NCBI GenBank assembly: GCA_025024175.1
Contig: QCXZ01000075.1
Location: forward strand, 3,720,001 to 3,784,000
Length of the DNA: 64,000 nucleotides
Direction: 5' to 3'
Source of the DNA: Rhyzopertha dominica
Taxonomy: Eukaryota > Arthropoda > Insecta > Coleoptera > Bostrichidae
Shown here: positions 23,019-37,559 of the stretch, one piece after another
Numbering within the stretch: position 1 is the first letter of the stretch
Layout: each line of letters starts with the position of its first letter
Position numbers and translations under genes: made by a program
The notes under the pieces: generated by a model
Told to the model about the DNA's origin: nothing
Seen by the model: the letters and a program-made list of their open reading frames with translations, nothing else
The model's database searches: none

Positions 23019-23139
23019 TTAAAGCGAAAGAGCAAATAAAAATTTTTGAAAATATTTTTCGCGATACAATACTTCCCATCCGTCGAATGTGGAAGTAATT
23101 AACATGAAGGGGGATGTCTCATTATGATTACCGTTTCAG

Positions 23140-23966
23140 GGGGATATCAAACAGTTCAAGACAATCCATACAACACCCCATTAGGAATAGCCTTCTTAGA
23201 AGCAGGACAAGAGATGGGTTACGACGTACGCGACATCAACGGTGAAATCCAAACAGGATTCGCCCTCTACCAATTCACAATGCGCAGAGGAACGAGATGC
23301 AGCACAGCCAAAGCCTTCCTACGCCCAATAAGGCTGCGCAAAAACCTCCACATCTCCCTGTGGAGTCACGTCACCAAAATTTTAATTGACCCACCAACAA
23401 GACGAGCATATGGAGTAGAATTTGTTAAGAATGGGAAGAAGCATATAGTGAAGGCCAGGAAAGAAGTAATTTTATCGGCAGGAGCCATCAACACTCCTCA
23501 ATTATTGATGTTAAGCGGAATTGGACCAAGGGAACACCTCGAAGAACTGGGGATCAACGTCATCCACGACTCTCCTGGAGTTGGTCAGAATCTTCAAGAC
23601 CACATAGCAGTAGGGGGGATCACTTTTCTTGTGGACCATCCAGTGAGCTTAGTCATCAACCGTTTAGTCAATCTGAACACTGCGTTTAGGTATGCCATCA
23701 AGGAGGATGGTCCTTTAACATCAAGCATCGGGCTGGAAGCTGTTGGATTTATACCGACGAAATATGCGAACGCATCTGATGATTGGCCGGATATTGAGTT
23801 TATGATTACCAGTTCTTCCACGAATGCTGATGGAGGGACTCAAGTTAAAAGAGCTCATGGTTTAACGGACGAGTTTTACAAGGAAGTTTTCGAGAGTATC
23901 AATTTCAAAGATACGTTTAGTGTTTTGCCGATGATGTTGAGACCGAAAAGTAGAGGAGTGATTAAG
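23140..23966 (+). CDS. GMC oxidoreductase gene 1, exon 3 (right copy, intact)
   Basis: Uninterrupted version of exon 3, 827 nt between the gtttcag acceptor and the attaag|gtaggt donor. It reads [55 protein letters not shown] (GMC signature 2) and [17 protein letters not shown]. It ends RPKSRGVIK, exactly where the family continues into the exon 4 motif. Joined to exons 1, 2 and the right exon 4 it gives 1974 nt, or 657 residues plus stop. That arithmetic is strong support for the four-exon model. Whether a second physical copy exists depends on whether the 9-kb repeat is real. Confidence 0.9.
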
Positions 23967-25513
23967 GTAGGTCCAAAAAAAGTTGATAAAATAATGTATT
24001 AAGAAATACACAATATTGTTGTATGATTGTTATAGCTAAGAAGGAATTTCTTTATATTCTTCTTTCTTGATAAATGGTCGTCGAACGGAATAGAATTGTT
24101 CAATAGTAGAATACAAAAATATGAAGGAAGAACATGTGAAGTTTAAGCCTAGTTAGCTTAAGGGCAATATACTTTAGATAATCAAATGACACCACATTAT
24201 TGTGTAGTGACCAGGAACATCCAGACCAGAAAACGGTATCAACAGGGACTATAGCGACTTACAGCCCAATTTAAATTTATATCCTAGGTTATGAGTCTTC
24301 AATTAATAATAATATTGCCAATGGGAGTGTGGCCGCATTTTCTACGATCAAATAAAACTTAATAATAACGTTCTTATCGATTATGCTAGAAGTAACATTT
24401 TATGCTTTAGATCCTTCTCACAGCTGTATACAGGAGCAATTATAATTAATTTGTTAGAAGAGCAATTTATACTTTATTGCCAACTATCAAATTCAAGAAA
24501 ATCACTACCCAACTAAAAAAAAATAAATGCCTGCTGGTGTCGTCAAAATTAGTACAGGTCTATCTCTCCTAAGCTTACTATAAGCGATTCTACTTCACTG
24601 AAGTAATCTCGGAATAATAGACACGTACATTGTTCAGATAACAGAATAAGGATGTAAACAGATTTTTGTAGATATCGAAAGAAAGGTAAGAAAAGGATTC
24701 GTTACGTAAAATCAATAAACCTAAAAGGGAAATCTTACAATTAATTATAATAATTAAAGTAAGCTAATTATTTAGATCATCTGAAGCACCTGTAAAAAGG
24801 CACAAAAATCATTAACGTATCGGTAGCACAATTTAACGTGAGAACAGAAACAGGTGTTTTTAAAAATATCTTTTTCTAAATCATTTATACAGTTCAGTTA
24901 AAAATGGACTAAGAGAAGAACCCATAGCTAAACCCGACCTTTGTATAAATTTTTTGTTATTACAACAGAAATAATTTTCAACAAACGAAACTAAATTGTT
25001 TTTGTGTAATAAAGGTAAATTACAATTTTGGTTAAGTAGGTTGCGTAAAATTTTTACACAGTCTTTTGGAGAAATGAAAGGAAATAAATTGTTTGTATCA
25101 TAGGAAACAGAGAAGTAGTACTTTAGAATATAGAAATTTTTAAGTTTGTTGGTCAGATCAAGAGTATTTTTAATAACAAAACTATTTTCAGTCCAAACCT
25201 TCCCGGAGAATCAAATTTAGCGATTTTCCCAAAATGTAAAATATCGAATTTATTTTTTAATTAGAGGTACGCAGCAAGTTTAAGAAGCCCCGTATATTGG
25301 ATTGGATTCGATGTAAAGCAGCAAAAATTTTTTTTACACAGTGTTCGATGGCCCGTTTGCAGGCTCTCGTTCAACAACGAGAAACCTTCAGTCAACGAAA
25401 TAGTCCTCAATGTTGTATCATGTAACAACTTATCAAATCAAATTTTGATTCGACAAGATTACATTAAATCACAGCCATTTTTCGTGCCGCTCGATTTACC
25501 TAATATAAAAAAA

Positions 25514-26211
25514 AACCGCTGCAAATTGAATCAATACTTCCACATCCAAATGTAAAAATTACATTTACGCTTTTATTTTTTAACACTATACGATCAGGTT
25601 TTGAGCATTTTTTCTGTCTACACTTTTTTATGAAACAAACGGTTCTCGCGATATTAGCAAAAATACATAATTTTTAAAATCGTTTTTTCCAAATAACTCG
25701 AAAAAAAATGCAAGAATGTTTTTCGATCAGAAATTTGATTTTCTATATAATACCAAAAATCGTATCGGTAAATTCCAAAATACGCTTTTTGGAAATATTT
25801 CGAAAATGTCAAAATTTGGATAAATTTTTAAGACACTTTTTGTGAGAAAGTTTATTTCCTATCTGATGGTATTTTCCTTTTTTAAATATATTAAGTATTT
25901 TCGGAGATATTTAGGAAAAACCATTTTCTTTAAGTGACGCTTTTTTGCTAATATTTTCTAAACAGTTTAATAAGAACGAATAATACTCGCAGTTATAGTA
26001 CTAATTACTACCCCACAATTTCACCTCCTTCCCGATACCCTACTTACCCTAAAAACAATAGGTCGCTTTGGGTAGTTGGGATTTATATGTATGCCAAATT
26101 TCAAGCTCTTATATTAAGTTTTTCGAAAGTTATCGCGTTCACAAATAAAACCACAGGCACAGACAAAAAATTTCTTTTGCTCAAATTTTGTTTTATTACG
26201 TTTTCGGCCAT
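25514..26211. repeat. Interspersed repeat, unit B (right copy)
   Basis: Counterpart of 14057-14755 with a few homopolymer length changes. It lies in the right copy of intron 3. Confidence 0.7.
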
Positions 26212-27148
26212 ATTATTTCATTGGCGCAGCAGGAGAAATAAAACTATGATATGATATGCAAAAGAGTAAAGCTCACCATGATGCCGTATCATACTTTTCA
26301 TCCGTGAATTCTATTCAGTGGAATTTATTCTAGACAGATCACATTTTGGTGTTCTATGGGAAAACAGTCAAATCAGTTAAACGTCATATAAAACATATAT
26401 TTGATAAAAGTTTGCGGTCGCACAATTTTTTATATATATTTTTATTAAATTTGGTGGTAATCGACCTTGTAGTTATTTATAATAGAGTGAATTCTCTAAT
26501 TATTAGCAAGTTTTCAACGTTATTAAAGTCTTCGTCAGAGCTTCTGTAAAAACAGTACTTATAAATTACAGAATATTTAACACATTTAACTTAAAAATTC
26601 TGAGATTGCTAAAAATCAGTCTTTCACAAATACAAGCCACGTTCTCTAACATACACCATTATACATATTATATTAATAAGCCTTTGGTAAATTTTCTCCT
26701 TGTCATTTATATTAATTGACACATTTCAAAAAATAAAACAATACCAGATTTTTTGTCAAGTCACAGTGTAAACGATGAAAAAACTTTTTTTCATATAACA
26801 TCCTAAAACTGTTTTCTGTTCAAATTTAAAAAAAAAAACAATATTTCTTACACCATTTTCGTCCGTCAACAAATCATTAAGCACCTTGACACCTTTTAAT
26901 TGAACGATTACTAAGTGGTGTCAGTAACAAGGTTTAAAGATTTCAGAGGGCGACTCAGATCAAAAAATAATTAAAAAAAACTCCTTTTAATTTAACAGAC
27001 GTCTGGAAATGTTTGCTAAGGGAGCTACAACCCCTAAAGATGGCGGCCAACGCAACTCTTCTTTCAATTACTTCACTAGTCGTTACAAAACTTGCATCCA
27101 AGTCTGAGTCCACTGTGTCTCTGAAGCTTTTTGATATNCATTTTTCAG

Positions 27149-27694
27149 TTGCGTTCCAAAAACCCGATGGACTACCCCCTGCTCTACCACAACTNCTTGA
27201 CCCACCCCGACGACGTGGGCGTCCTGCGCGAAGGTCACAAGGCCGCCATAGCCTTCGGGGAAACGACGGCGCTTCGCCGCTTCGGAGCCCGTCTCCACAT
27301 GACCCCCCTGCCCAACTGCAAGCATCTTCCTCCCTACACGGACGAGTATTGGGACTGCGCCATTCGTCAGTACACGCTTTCGATCTATCACTACTCCTGC
27401 ACCGCCAAGATGGGACCACCAAGTGACCCTTACGCGGTGGTGGATCCCCAGCTCAGGGTGTACGGCGTGGCGGGGTTAAGGATAGTGGATGCTTCCATAA
27501 TGCCCACCATCACCAACGGTAACATCAATGCTCCCGTGATAATGATCGGGGAAAAGGGTTCGGACTTGATAAAACAAGACTGGATCGACTTCCATGGGAG
27601 GGGAAAGAAGAGGAGGAGGGGGGTGGACGTGGGGAATAGTACTGATCGAGTGAGGTTGCTTTTCAGGAATAATAGTAGTGGAGTGTGCTGCTAG
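27149..27694 (+). CDS. GMC oxidoreductase gene 1, exon 4 (right copy)
   Basis: Open from the tttttcag acceptor to TAG 27692-27694. It reads [15 protein letters not shown], one codon with an N (TNC, expected Tyr or similar), [20 protein letters not shown] and [20 protein letters not shown]. Then come [10 protein letters not shown] (catalytic His), [20 protein letters not shown] and [20 protein letters not shown]. The C-terminal tail of about 40 residues ([15 protein letters not shown] and beyond) is basic and not typical of secreted GMC enzymes. The flanking GC-rich codon use contrasts with the AT-rich introns, as expected for a real exon. Confidence 0.88.
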   Translation: MRSKNPMDYPLLYHNXLTHPDDVGVLREGHKAAIAFGETTALRRFGARLHMTPLPNCKHLPPYTDEYWDCAIRQYTLSIYHYSCTAKMGPPSDPYAVVDPQLRVYGVAGLRIVDASIMPTITNGNINAPVIMIGEKGSDLIKQDWIDFHGRGKKRRRGVDVGNSTDRVRLLFRNNSSGVCC

Positions 27695-27792
27695 TCTTTC
27701 AAGTAGTGGATTTTCGAGTGAAAAATACATGTTTAAGGATGGATGTTAAATTGGTTTAGTGTGATTAGTTAAGAAATTATATTTCGACGTGC

Positions 27793-28734
27793 AGTCCTCG
27801 ATATTATTATAATTGAACGGATAGAAAACAACGCTCTCCCCTCCCAAGTATTCCTACTGGATGTTAAGTTGGTTCAGTGTGATTAATTAAGAAATTATTA
27901 TAATTAAACACTGTAGTACGCGCCACACACTTTTTGCGCACAAAGTTGAAAGATGGAAGACAACGCTCACCCCTCCCAAGTATTCCTCGCTCGGTTGTTC
28001 CCTTAAACAGTACAAGGTTACCTTCAAGCTTTGGTGGTGATTTTGCAAAAAAAAATCTGACATTTCGCTTTATCGGGGGAAATATGACATGTCATTGGTT
28101 ATCTTCAAGAACTATAGGAAAAAAACTTACAATATATATGGTTCATTTAATGCTCATAGATCAGCATTAGCCCTAATAAGTACTGAAAGCCTGTCAACAG
28201 AAGCATTGCTTAAGAGTATTTAGATTGAGGCTATCCCTGCCAAAAAAAATGGAACCCACAGACTGTTCTGCAGTATTTAGAAGAGGAACAGTCATCAAGC
28301 TTGAAGCTTTTGTCTTACTAGGAAGTTACATTACTGGCAAACCATTCGAACCGGCTTCCAAGAAAACACTTAGTTGTTGGGTGAAGAGTACCCTTAAACA
28401 AGCACGAATAGATGTCTCTTTTGACAGCTCATTCAACGCGAACACAATTAGGAACTTAGCAGAGAATTCATTGGTCTCTGCATGGTTTTAGAATCAGTTA
28501 TTGGAACAAGAAGATCGCTTTCAAACAGTGTTTAATAAATCATAAGATTTTCTGTTTTGGTATGAAATATTATTTAGTTTTTTTGATATCGGTGGCATAC
28601 AATACATACTTGTTTTGTAGCTTTACGAGATTGATTGAGAAGGACAAATATTTTAATTCTTATATTGGCTTGTTTTATGTCAACCATTTCTTTCAACAGC
28701 TACAGAGTGTTCAATTATAATAATATCGAGGACT
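27793..28734. mobile_element. DIRS-like inverted-repeat element remnant (right copy)
   Basis: Same structure as at 16341-17281. The 25-bp arms at 27793-27817 and 28710-28734 are perfect inverted complements. The enclosed tyrosine-recombinase remnant is the ORF 28225-28491 plus the upstream YGSFNAHRSALALIS frame. Confidence 0.55.
28115..28491 (+). pseudogene. tyrosine recombinase fragment (right copy)
   Basis: Right-hand duplicate of the fragment at 16661-17038; the ORF 28225-28491 encodes the same protein. It lacks the catalytic HxTR His and the centre of the domain. Confidence 0.6.
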
Positions 28735-29524
28735 ACATGCCATTACGATCGAACTTCAGGTAAGTTCTTTTGATCGTTTAATTTTGTTGAATATTAAACT
28801 AGCCTAGTCATTAGATAAAAAATAACCGAGTGACAAATTTAAACATGACTTACTAAGGCTATTTTTTATGAATAAGCAATGGGGTGACATTTTTCTTTGC
28901 CGGCAGTAAACCTAAAATGCAATAATATTCATACTTTCCAGCTCAAAAACTTCAATAAAATCCAAAATATATTTATTTTTGTGACAAATTAAGATAAATA
29001 TACTAAATTCACTGTTACCCCAGCATACGTATTAGTTTTGACGATAGAAAACAGAAATTGAAAATAAAGGGCGTGTAAACAAAAAAAAATCTAACTGCTT
29101 TTGGCTATATTTGGGTGCAGATTTTGGTTTCTAAGAGTCAGGTTTTTTCCTTAAAGTATATTTCTCACATGTGAATGTGAAATTTTAAATTCTCCACCTA
29201 GTTTTCTTAATGACTGTCCGACCTAACAAAAGCTTCTTTTTTCTGTTTTTAAATATGACAGAAACTATAATATATAAACGGTTGTAGTTTTTATCATTTT
29301 TATACAAAAATGAAACGCCTCTATAAGTTCTCGCTTTCAACTATTTGATCATTATAGATTTGAAATAGTTATTATCTTGTAAGTAATGGCAAAATAAAAT
29401 GTTCAATAAATGACAAAATTATAAACTTTTATATCTAATTTTACGATTGTGTATTATGTAGGTAAAAGCATGTGATTTCTTTGATAATATAATTAATTTA
29501 AGTATTAATGCCATTCTTGATGTT

Positions 29525-29525
<1 letters not shown>

Positions 29526-29555
<30 letters not shown>
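29526..29555. repeat. (TCA)n microsatellite, right copy
   Basis: Ten TCA units, the same length as the array at 18072-18101. Confidence 0.9.
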
Positions 29556-29781
29556 GTTTCTATTGAGATAGGTAACTGTGTTAGTTAATTTAATTAGTTT
29601 TGCTACATGTTTTGTATCATATACGTTAGTGGAAATGTTAAATCAAAATGTTACTTATAGATCTAGCCTGTAGCGCTCTATTTATTCTATGCATTGCTTT
29701 AGCTACTTTAATTATTGTATTCCTATAATCTATATTCCTGTCAACTGACATAGTCATTAGTTATATCAAACACTAAAAGCA

Positions 29782-32700
29782 CCTACTTGCTCAGTTAGTT
29801 AATAAAGTTACCTTGTAAATAAGTTACCTACTTANGTTATTATCTGTTTGTTTTATACTATAATATACAAACATAAAAGCTAATGCGTTAAGTGTTTTTT
29901 TAGCATGATACATAATGTATAAATTTAAAATGTTTATAATAATAAATGTGTATTGACCATGGACGATTTTAGTACTAATCCCATACAAAAACCGAATATC
30001 CAAATACAATTGAAAATTAAATTTTAGCAAAATTAACTAATTTCAACAATGCAGTTGTAAAACGCTTGTTTAGTAATAATTCATTTGTTCTTAACATTAT
30101 TTCAAATTCTTCCTACAGCCAAATGTACAATTAATTTGGTTTGATTTTTTTTCATGAAGTGTATCACCGGTTGAGATTAAAAATTTATTTTGTTGTTCAT
30201 AAATGAATTAGTTTAATTTAAAATAAATACAAGTTTAGACCATCCACCTTATGCATTTGTTACAGTTTGAATCGAAGAAACAACAAATATAAGCTATCTA
30301 ATCTAAAGTACACCCAAAGACCTTTCGACTTTTCACACAGTTTCAAAATGATAAGTAATAACACAATAAGATACGGTATCTTTCAAAATTGAACCGTTTT
30401 TAAAATTGAACACAAGAAAGGAAATGTTTTCTAATTACGTCTACCAATTATCTTACCATTTTTATTGGTGTACGAGTTATTTTTTCATTTTTGCATTTAA
30501 TTTTGTTGAAAAACTTCTGAAATAACTAATTTTCTATTTCAAAATCATCACGCAAAAATTAATAACGCCATGAATATATGATGCATATAAGAAAGTTCGC
30601 AGCTTTTTAAAGATCAAGCAATGCCTGAAAAGTTTACGGAAGCTTTTGCGATTTTTTTTTATAAAACAGCAAGAAGCAAGTTCTGGTGGTTACAAAAAGA
30701 ACTCACAGTGGCGGGCAATATATTTGAAGGAAACTTATCAAATATGTTCAATCTGTGTTACTGACATGCTGAAATAATACATTTAATAATCAAGGCTTTA
30801 TGATAAATGTAAATGATACTGGAATATTGAAATCAATATTTCACTTTCAAAACACATTTTTATCAAATTGGTCTTTTTAGTTGACTGCAATGGATCGTAA
30901 ATTCTTAAGAAAATCATTATTTTATTTGTGCATACGTAGTACTCAAAATTGTCGCAAACAAAGTAAAGTATTATAGTTCACATTATTATAATATTAATTG
31001 CTACGAAGTGTTTATGCTACCATCCTAGCATTGCAGTATATACAGCTATATAGGCATCTGGTACGTTGTTATACTGAAAAGAAAGCCGTTTAACAGTAAA
31101 ACTATTTATTGCTGTTCCCGGAAACATACGATTTTCTTCGTTTATGTTTTGTGTGTATTCACATATATTTTTATTATAATTAAGAAGAAATGTTATAATT
31201 ATCGTATTACTTCCATTTAAATATTGTACTCTACTTGATCAGACAGTAGCTATAGCATTTAGCAAATAAACAGGCTTATCATTTGATTTGTGAATTAATC
31301 TCGCTTACAAGCATATTTTGTGGTTCATAATTCGTTACGTTCCATTGGTTTGAACCTGACACAGATACTCAAGTGTTTTGGAAGTTCTTGCTCCCTGTTT
31401 CGATGAAAGTTTCAGCATTCCANTGTGTGCTCAATCGAACATATCAAGTTAGCTTTTAATTGACAAACATTCCAAAGGCATAGCACCATCAAGTGAAAGC
31501 ATGATTATATTAATAATATGAATGCTTTTACTCGAATTCCTATATTCAAAGTACGCTATTCTAAATATTGCTACTCCTCGTGATGATGTATGTAAGTAGA
31601 TCATTTATTCAACATCTCAGTTATAACAGTCCTCTAGGCATTAACACTTTAAAACAGGTAAATTAGTATTCATCAAAATTCGTACACAGGATATAGTTCT
31701 GCATATCCCGGTGAAAGAAATTAGAAAATAGCCTTGATAAATTACAAATAAGACAAATGCAGGTTTGTAATGCACTTATACTAAATGTGCAAATAGGACC
31801 ATAGAATTGTCGAGAATATTAAGGGAAAGTATATATTTCCTAATCTAGGACAACATATTGCTTGTAGGTGTGTTTTTAAACCAAACGCATCCTTTAAATG
31901 CCAGATGAGAGAATGATCAACGAAAGTTAAAGTACAATAAGCGGTTGAGCATATTTGAACAAACAATGCTGTTGACCTACTGAATGTAACAATGAATGGG
32001 CCGCCTAATTTACGAAAAATCCGAGTTTCACAAAATCTAGTAAAAAAAAGTCAAGGCACAATTAGACATCCTTCAGCAAACATTACTGCTGACACACTTA
32101 TATGTAAAAGAGACTTATTTATGTCGAAATGGTTAGTCTATAAAAGTTAAAAAATAGAAATTGTGATGTAAATACAAAAAAATACATAATTACTAATGCA
32201 TGTGCAATAAATTAAAAATCTAAGTCCAGGTTGCAGAGAGCTGGAGGACCTATATTAGAAGACTGCAAAATGAAATATCAGGAAACAATTAGTGCTGATG
32301 ATTTAAATTCACTGTAGTATTACATTTTCAAATGTTTTTTATTGTGTTATATGACCATATATAACCAATTAAAATCTTGCTAAATCAAAATTAATGTATT
32401 CTATTTAATTGATGTTATTGACAGAACAAGAAATGATATATGGAACATGGCACATATGGGTGAATGGAGAATATATCGATTGGTTAGGTAAAGTAAATTA
32501 GTCACTTCAGCTATAGAGTACCAAATAAATTTACGTAAATAATTATTATTTTAGTGTTACAAAAAATATTTGACACTGTGCTTTGTATGATTTAGTAATT
32601 TATAATAATATTTAAATCTAGCAATCAAACGCCAAACTGATGTTTTAAGGGAATTACGCCCGTATTCTGCTTATGAGGTTCACAATGTAAACTTAACAAC

Positions 32701-35700
32701 GAATATCTTTAAAAATAACACGAAATTTTAACCCATTCTTTTTTAAATGAAAGGTGTCAGTATTCTAATTTTTAATTTTTGAGAATCTTTCTACTTTTAA
32801 CTTTTTTAACAAATTAAAATTAATAAATGGTGGTAGTAAAGACGTCAAAAATAAACAAAATAACATAGAATATACTAGATGCTGTATATTCAAAACAATA
32901 AGTACCTAATTGTTAATAATTTAGCGAAATTTGGTGATATAGACTAATAAACAACTGCTGGTTGCGAAATTAGTAGATTTATACATAAAATAGTAATCAG
33001 TTTAGTTAATAGTGTACATGCCTAGTTAGTAAAGTTTCCAACTGTGCTGCAAATTCAATTGTACAAATATGATCATATGAAGAATATGAAGAAAATACGA
33101 AATATTTGATGTTGTACTTATTCTAGCGAGCGACTCAATATATTTTCATAGAGCTAGCTGTCCAATAAAAAGCTATGTTTTTGATTATCGTTATTTGTAA
33201 AAAAAGGAAGAGTGCAAATACAATGAAGAAATGTAACAAAATACGTACAACTAGCAACAATTTAAGACTTTCACTTCCAATACACTATTGCAAAAATATT
33301 GCGTATTTCTTAAATACAATGGTGTGGTAAAAGTAGTTATTGCTAATAAATAATGTAATGTAAATTTTATTTAACTAACCAAATACACAACATAAAATTG
33401 TTAAATTGTCAAATGGCACTTCGAACATTTGATTTAATGAAGAATTAACTACCTTATTTGTTAACAAATATATATTTCCTTTTTGTTAGCATCTAGTACA
33501 CACGTTGTTTACTTATCTGAACGACTTTATTCGAAAATATTGTTATGTAAATTCAATATTCTTGTACCTATTGCAATTACGATAACGAAAACATTTAGTG
33601 GTTTCCATTAAAAAAAGTTCGATGACTTNTTACTAGTTGAGAACAGTAAACTTTTTNAAGAGAAAATTAGCAAATTAATAAATCATTTATTCCATAGTTT
33701 TACTTTCATATGATAAATNGATCATGGATTGTACTTTGTCGTAATATTCGATTCCTTTTAACTAATATAGCGTTTGATTTGATATAATTATGTAGAACAA
33801 AGAAGTATAAAACATTTATTTTCATATAATAATACTTGAAGAATATAATAACAATACTAAATTTGATGAATTGCGATTTGTTCTGCATACTCTGTGAGAG
33901 GTTCCTGTCAGACAGACAAGTGATATCCCATTAAATTTTCACTACCTTCGACAGTTATTTTTCTCTAGGTCATCAGCACTCTACAAAAAGGAAGGAATCC
34001 GTTAAACAACAACAGCAAACATTACTACAAGTATTTTTGTTTAACAAACTGAGATGGTTTATTGACAAAAGCACATGTCTGTAGATAAAAAATTTAATTG
34101 TAAATTTTTCTTTAAATTAAATTATTAATTACTTATATGGTGCTGAATATTTCCTTTTTCCGTGATATAGAGGGTGGCTCGTTTTCATTAAAACACTCGG
34201 TATACATCGGAAATATTTCTTCTATACGCTAATGTCGCCCACATACACATTTCTGAACGAATATTTAATAGCGACAGGCATTACCATTAGACAGAATGAG
34301 ATTAGTGACGCAACCCGTTCGGTGACTTTGACGATAGATCAAGAGCGAAACCCGCACGAAACATTGTAGGTATATAATGATCACTTCGTTCCTATGTTGT
34401 AAAACTAATTAGATGCCATACATGGATTAGAAAATCTCCCATGCCCGCTTTTAAATGACTTTATTACGGCCACAAAAACTGTTAACAAGACCCCCAATAA
34501 TAAACAGACGTTCGATATTATAATACCCGTACGTTTATGGGGTANTATTATACATTTACGAAAATTTATACCGCAGAGAGCCCGNCTGAAATGTNGCACG
34601 GCATATGGCGTATGTTCCTAATGCTGTTTTTTGTTCACTTCTCATCTCGAAGCTTGGGATCTTTAATTGTATAGTATCGTAATTACTCAGCATCAGCATG
34701 GGTCGAGGTAAGTACCGAAAGTGGTGTCAGTCGTTTGCTGTGTTTCGAACAACGATTAGGTGTAGTTTTGATTTATTGATGTGCTGTTGAGTGGTAAAGT
34801 GATGACTAGGGATTATAGTGATATCGACAGGAAATTATTTTTATGAAGGTAAGAGCGTAAAAGCAGTTTGAGTCAGTACAAATTTGCATCCCTGAAGTTA
34901 GAAAGTCTTTTGTTTATTTATATGATGAAAAAAGCATCATTCATTTTAGCAAATACAAAATATTTTATGCGGTTTTATTTCTTAAAAAATATATTTATTA
35001 TTTTCTGTTTGCTTGCAAACATTTTTTTAAACCTCCCTAGAAGTAATACTTTTCAACTGTAATAGATATTGTTAGGGAACATTATAAACAATTTCTTTAA
35101 GGTAGTCCAACAAAGAAACGTATTATATTAAGGTACCAACAATTTGAAGTGACTGTTCTGTTGGTTTTCTTAAAGTATAGTACAAAGTCCTATGATATAA
35201 TGCCAAAACTTGGGACTACGTGCCACATTTATAATGGTTTCTAGATGATTTCTTTAAAATTTTTCAACGAGCAATAGCGAAAATTTTATTTCTTTACCAA
35301 CCCACATAAACGAAAATAAAAATTTCATCTGAAATTAACAAGGAATACAGAATACAGCAATCTAGCTTTAAAATTAGCATCAAATCTTCTGCATTATGTC
35401 ATATGAAAACATTTAATAGTTAGTAAAGCATACAGGACGAAAATGCAGTGTATTTTTACTGACTTCTTATTTTGAACGCATTTGCTCTGAAACAACAATT
35501 CATACATCAGCTCTAACTTCTGTTAGAAACTTTCAACCATTTCTCGACGGTCTTCTGCCAAGCCTTTCGTCATCACTACATTACTAAACCACATTTGATT
35601 AACTCTGCTACAATACCTATAAATAGGACAAGTGGCGATTGATAGGAAATTTACTCTATTACCTATATTCGAAAATACGTGCTCGCGACTTGTTCAAAGT

Positions 35701-37559
35701 AATAACCTTAATAACTTTAGGTTAAAAACATAAGTATACTCTATTAAAATATGATACTTGTAGTTCAGTTATAACAGAGCTTCCTATTGACTTTGAGATA
35801 TAATTATAAATAAATTTTTGCTTCCATTATTCACGTACATTAATATAGTTACCTGAATTTTACATTATCTGCTTTGTCAAAAAAATTGTTTTATGGCAGC
35901 AAAGTTTATGTATATATACATTATAGGAATATTTGGAGCAGACACTTTTAGACCTTGATTTATAATTTTGAAGAAATGATAATAGTATCTATACAATTTA
36001 AAATGCTTAAATCTAAATAAAAATATTGTCAAAAATCTCTATTCTACAGGTATCCAAATATGGCCATGTCACTTGTATTTAATAACGACATTCGTATCTA
36101 TGCTTTAGAACAGGAAAGTAAAGCACTATAACAGTAGTACATTTCTGCTCTGTTTATTGGCAACGCATAAATTAGTGTTTGGTTAATTAAACAACAAACA
36201 CCGAATTTAGACGCAAGGACACCGTAACCGTGGACGATATCCATGAAAAAACAATAAATAAACAAAAATTATAGGATATATGTGGTACACAAAGTCACAG
36301 ACGGTGAAAAGTGGGTTGGAAAAAATATTGCAAATTGCAATTAAGCTAACTATCCCAAATTTTAAGCAGGTGGTTAACTGAAGTGACACGTTCACGATTC
36401 ATGACTGTTTCAAACGGTTTCTGTTAACATCTTCTAAAAAATCCAACGTTTTCTACTTTTGACGAATTTTTATTTTTTGACTGTATTTATTTAATGTATT
36501 TACGGGCCATCTCATTTAAAGAGCCAGTTTAGAATGTCACTTATCTACTGTATTCTTCTTGGCAAAAGTGCTGCGCTACGTAGCCCATGTAAAAAGTATT
36601 GATTATTAACGTTAATTCTACACCTGTGAAAAACATTGAAATTTACAAATGTATATAATTTACATCAGCTTATAAATGAACATTCAAGAAACAGAATGGC
36701 TTTTTATACGTAAACCTCGATGTTATAGCTTCCAATTTAAATATCATTAAATTATTAAGATTACTCTTTTTAATTTTTTTTTTCATGTCAGTGGGTGTCA
36801 GAAGGAGACACGACGTACTGTAAAACGCGATCATCAATTTTCTCGTCCGTTCTTTAATGGTTTATTTACTTAACCCCAACAAACTTGTAGGTATATTAAA
36901 GTTTATTAGCGACTGTATTTGCCAAAGGTTAAATGGTTAACGTTGTGCATTATTTAAGTTTCGTTGTATGGAAAAACATGTACATGTGAAACTAAAGAAG
37001 ACTTGGCGATATTCGAAACATTGGAAAAATATTAGCTTGCTTAGAGTTGACATACTACAAAAAAAGGACATAGCCCCATAAGTCTATTGTGGTGCCCCCA
37101 AAAGCTACAGTATTTGGTGTATTCTGAAGTTACAGCCCCAGCTTTAAAAATAACAGAATTTTCTGGTATTTATTTTCTTTGTCCAAAAGGTTTGGGTTAT
37201 TTTAGAGAGACAAAATGCAGCATTTTTTTCGTTTCCATCCTTAAAGTGAATAGGGCATAGTCCACAGGTAGTAAGAAGTTAATAAAGTTTGTCAATGTAC
37301 AAAAATAATGGTAGAGTAAGAAGGTTTTCCACAAAGCTTCATGCAAGGCTTTTATAGTTCACCAATCTCAAAAGGTTATTTTAGATTACTGTGATTGTTC
37401 CAAGGTTCACTTATAATTCTAATTTAATGTATTATTGAATGTAGCGAATGATTCAAGTTTTGAGAAAAAATTCATTGGTTGGATTGAATGACAAAAATGC
37501 ATGTAATAAAGCAGGTCGTGAAAATAATATGTCACCATTCATGTCATCTAAATGAACAA
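29782..37559. other. Long AT-rich non-coding region
   Basis: No gene or domain recognised in nearly 8 kb. All open frames are short and rich in Ile, Lys, Asn, Phe and Leu, as random AT-rich sequence gives. A slightly more GC-rich patch at 34150-34720 contains a possible first exon (ATGGGTCGAG|GTAAGT at 34698-34707), but I cannot connect it to a downstream exon. Single N bases cluster at 33629-33719 and 34545-34595. Confidence 0.55.

Larger units (their letters stand above)
20765..29781. repeat. Right copy of 9-kb direct repeat
   Basis: Near-identical to 9308-18327, beginning exactly at the gap edge. It is the better-quality copy: exons 3 and 4 read through. It still has N at 27138 and 27194 within exon 4 and its acceptor, while left-copy N 17300 is resolved here as A (about 28753). 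After aaaagca at 29775-29781 the sequence continues as ordinary AT-rich DNA, which is probably the true downstream flank of the gene. Confidence 0.9.

Noticed and set aside
26346..26549. 67-codon frame in intron 3, right copy
   Set aside because: The left copy has indels that break it, and the composition is random AT-rich.
34698..34707. ATGGGTCGAG followed by GTAAGT as a first exon
   Set aside because: Only ten bases of evidence, no CpG-rich leader as clear as at 41.1 kb, and no downstream exon.
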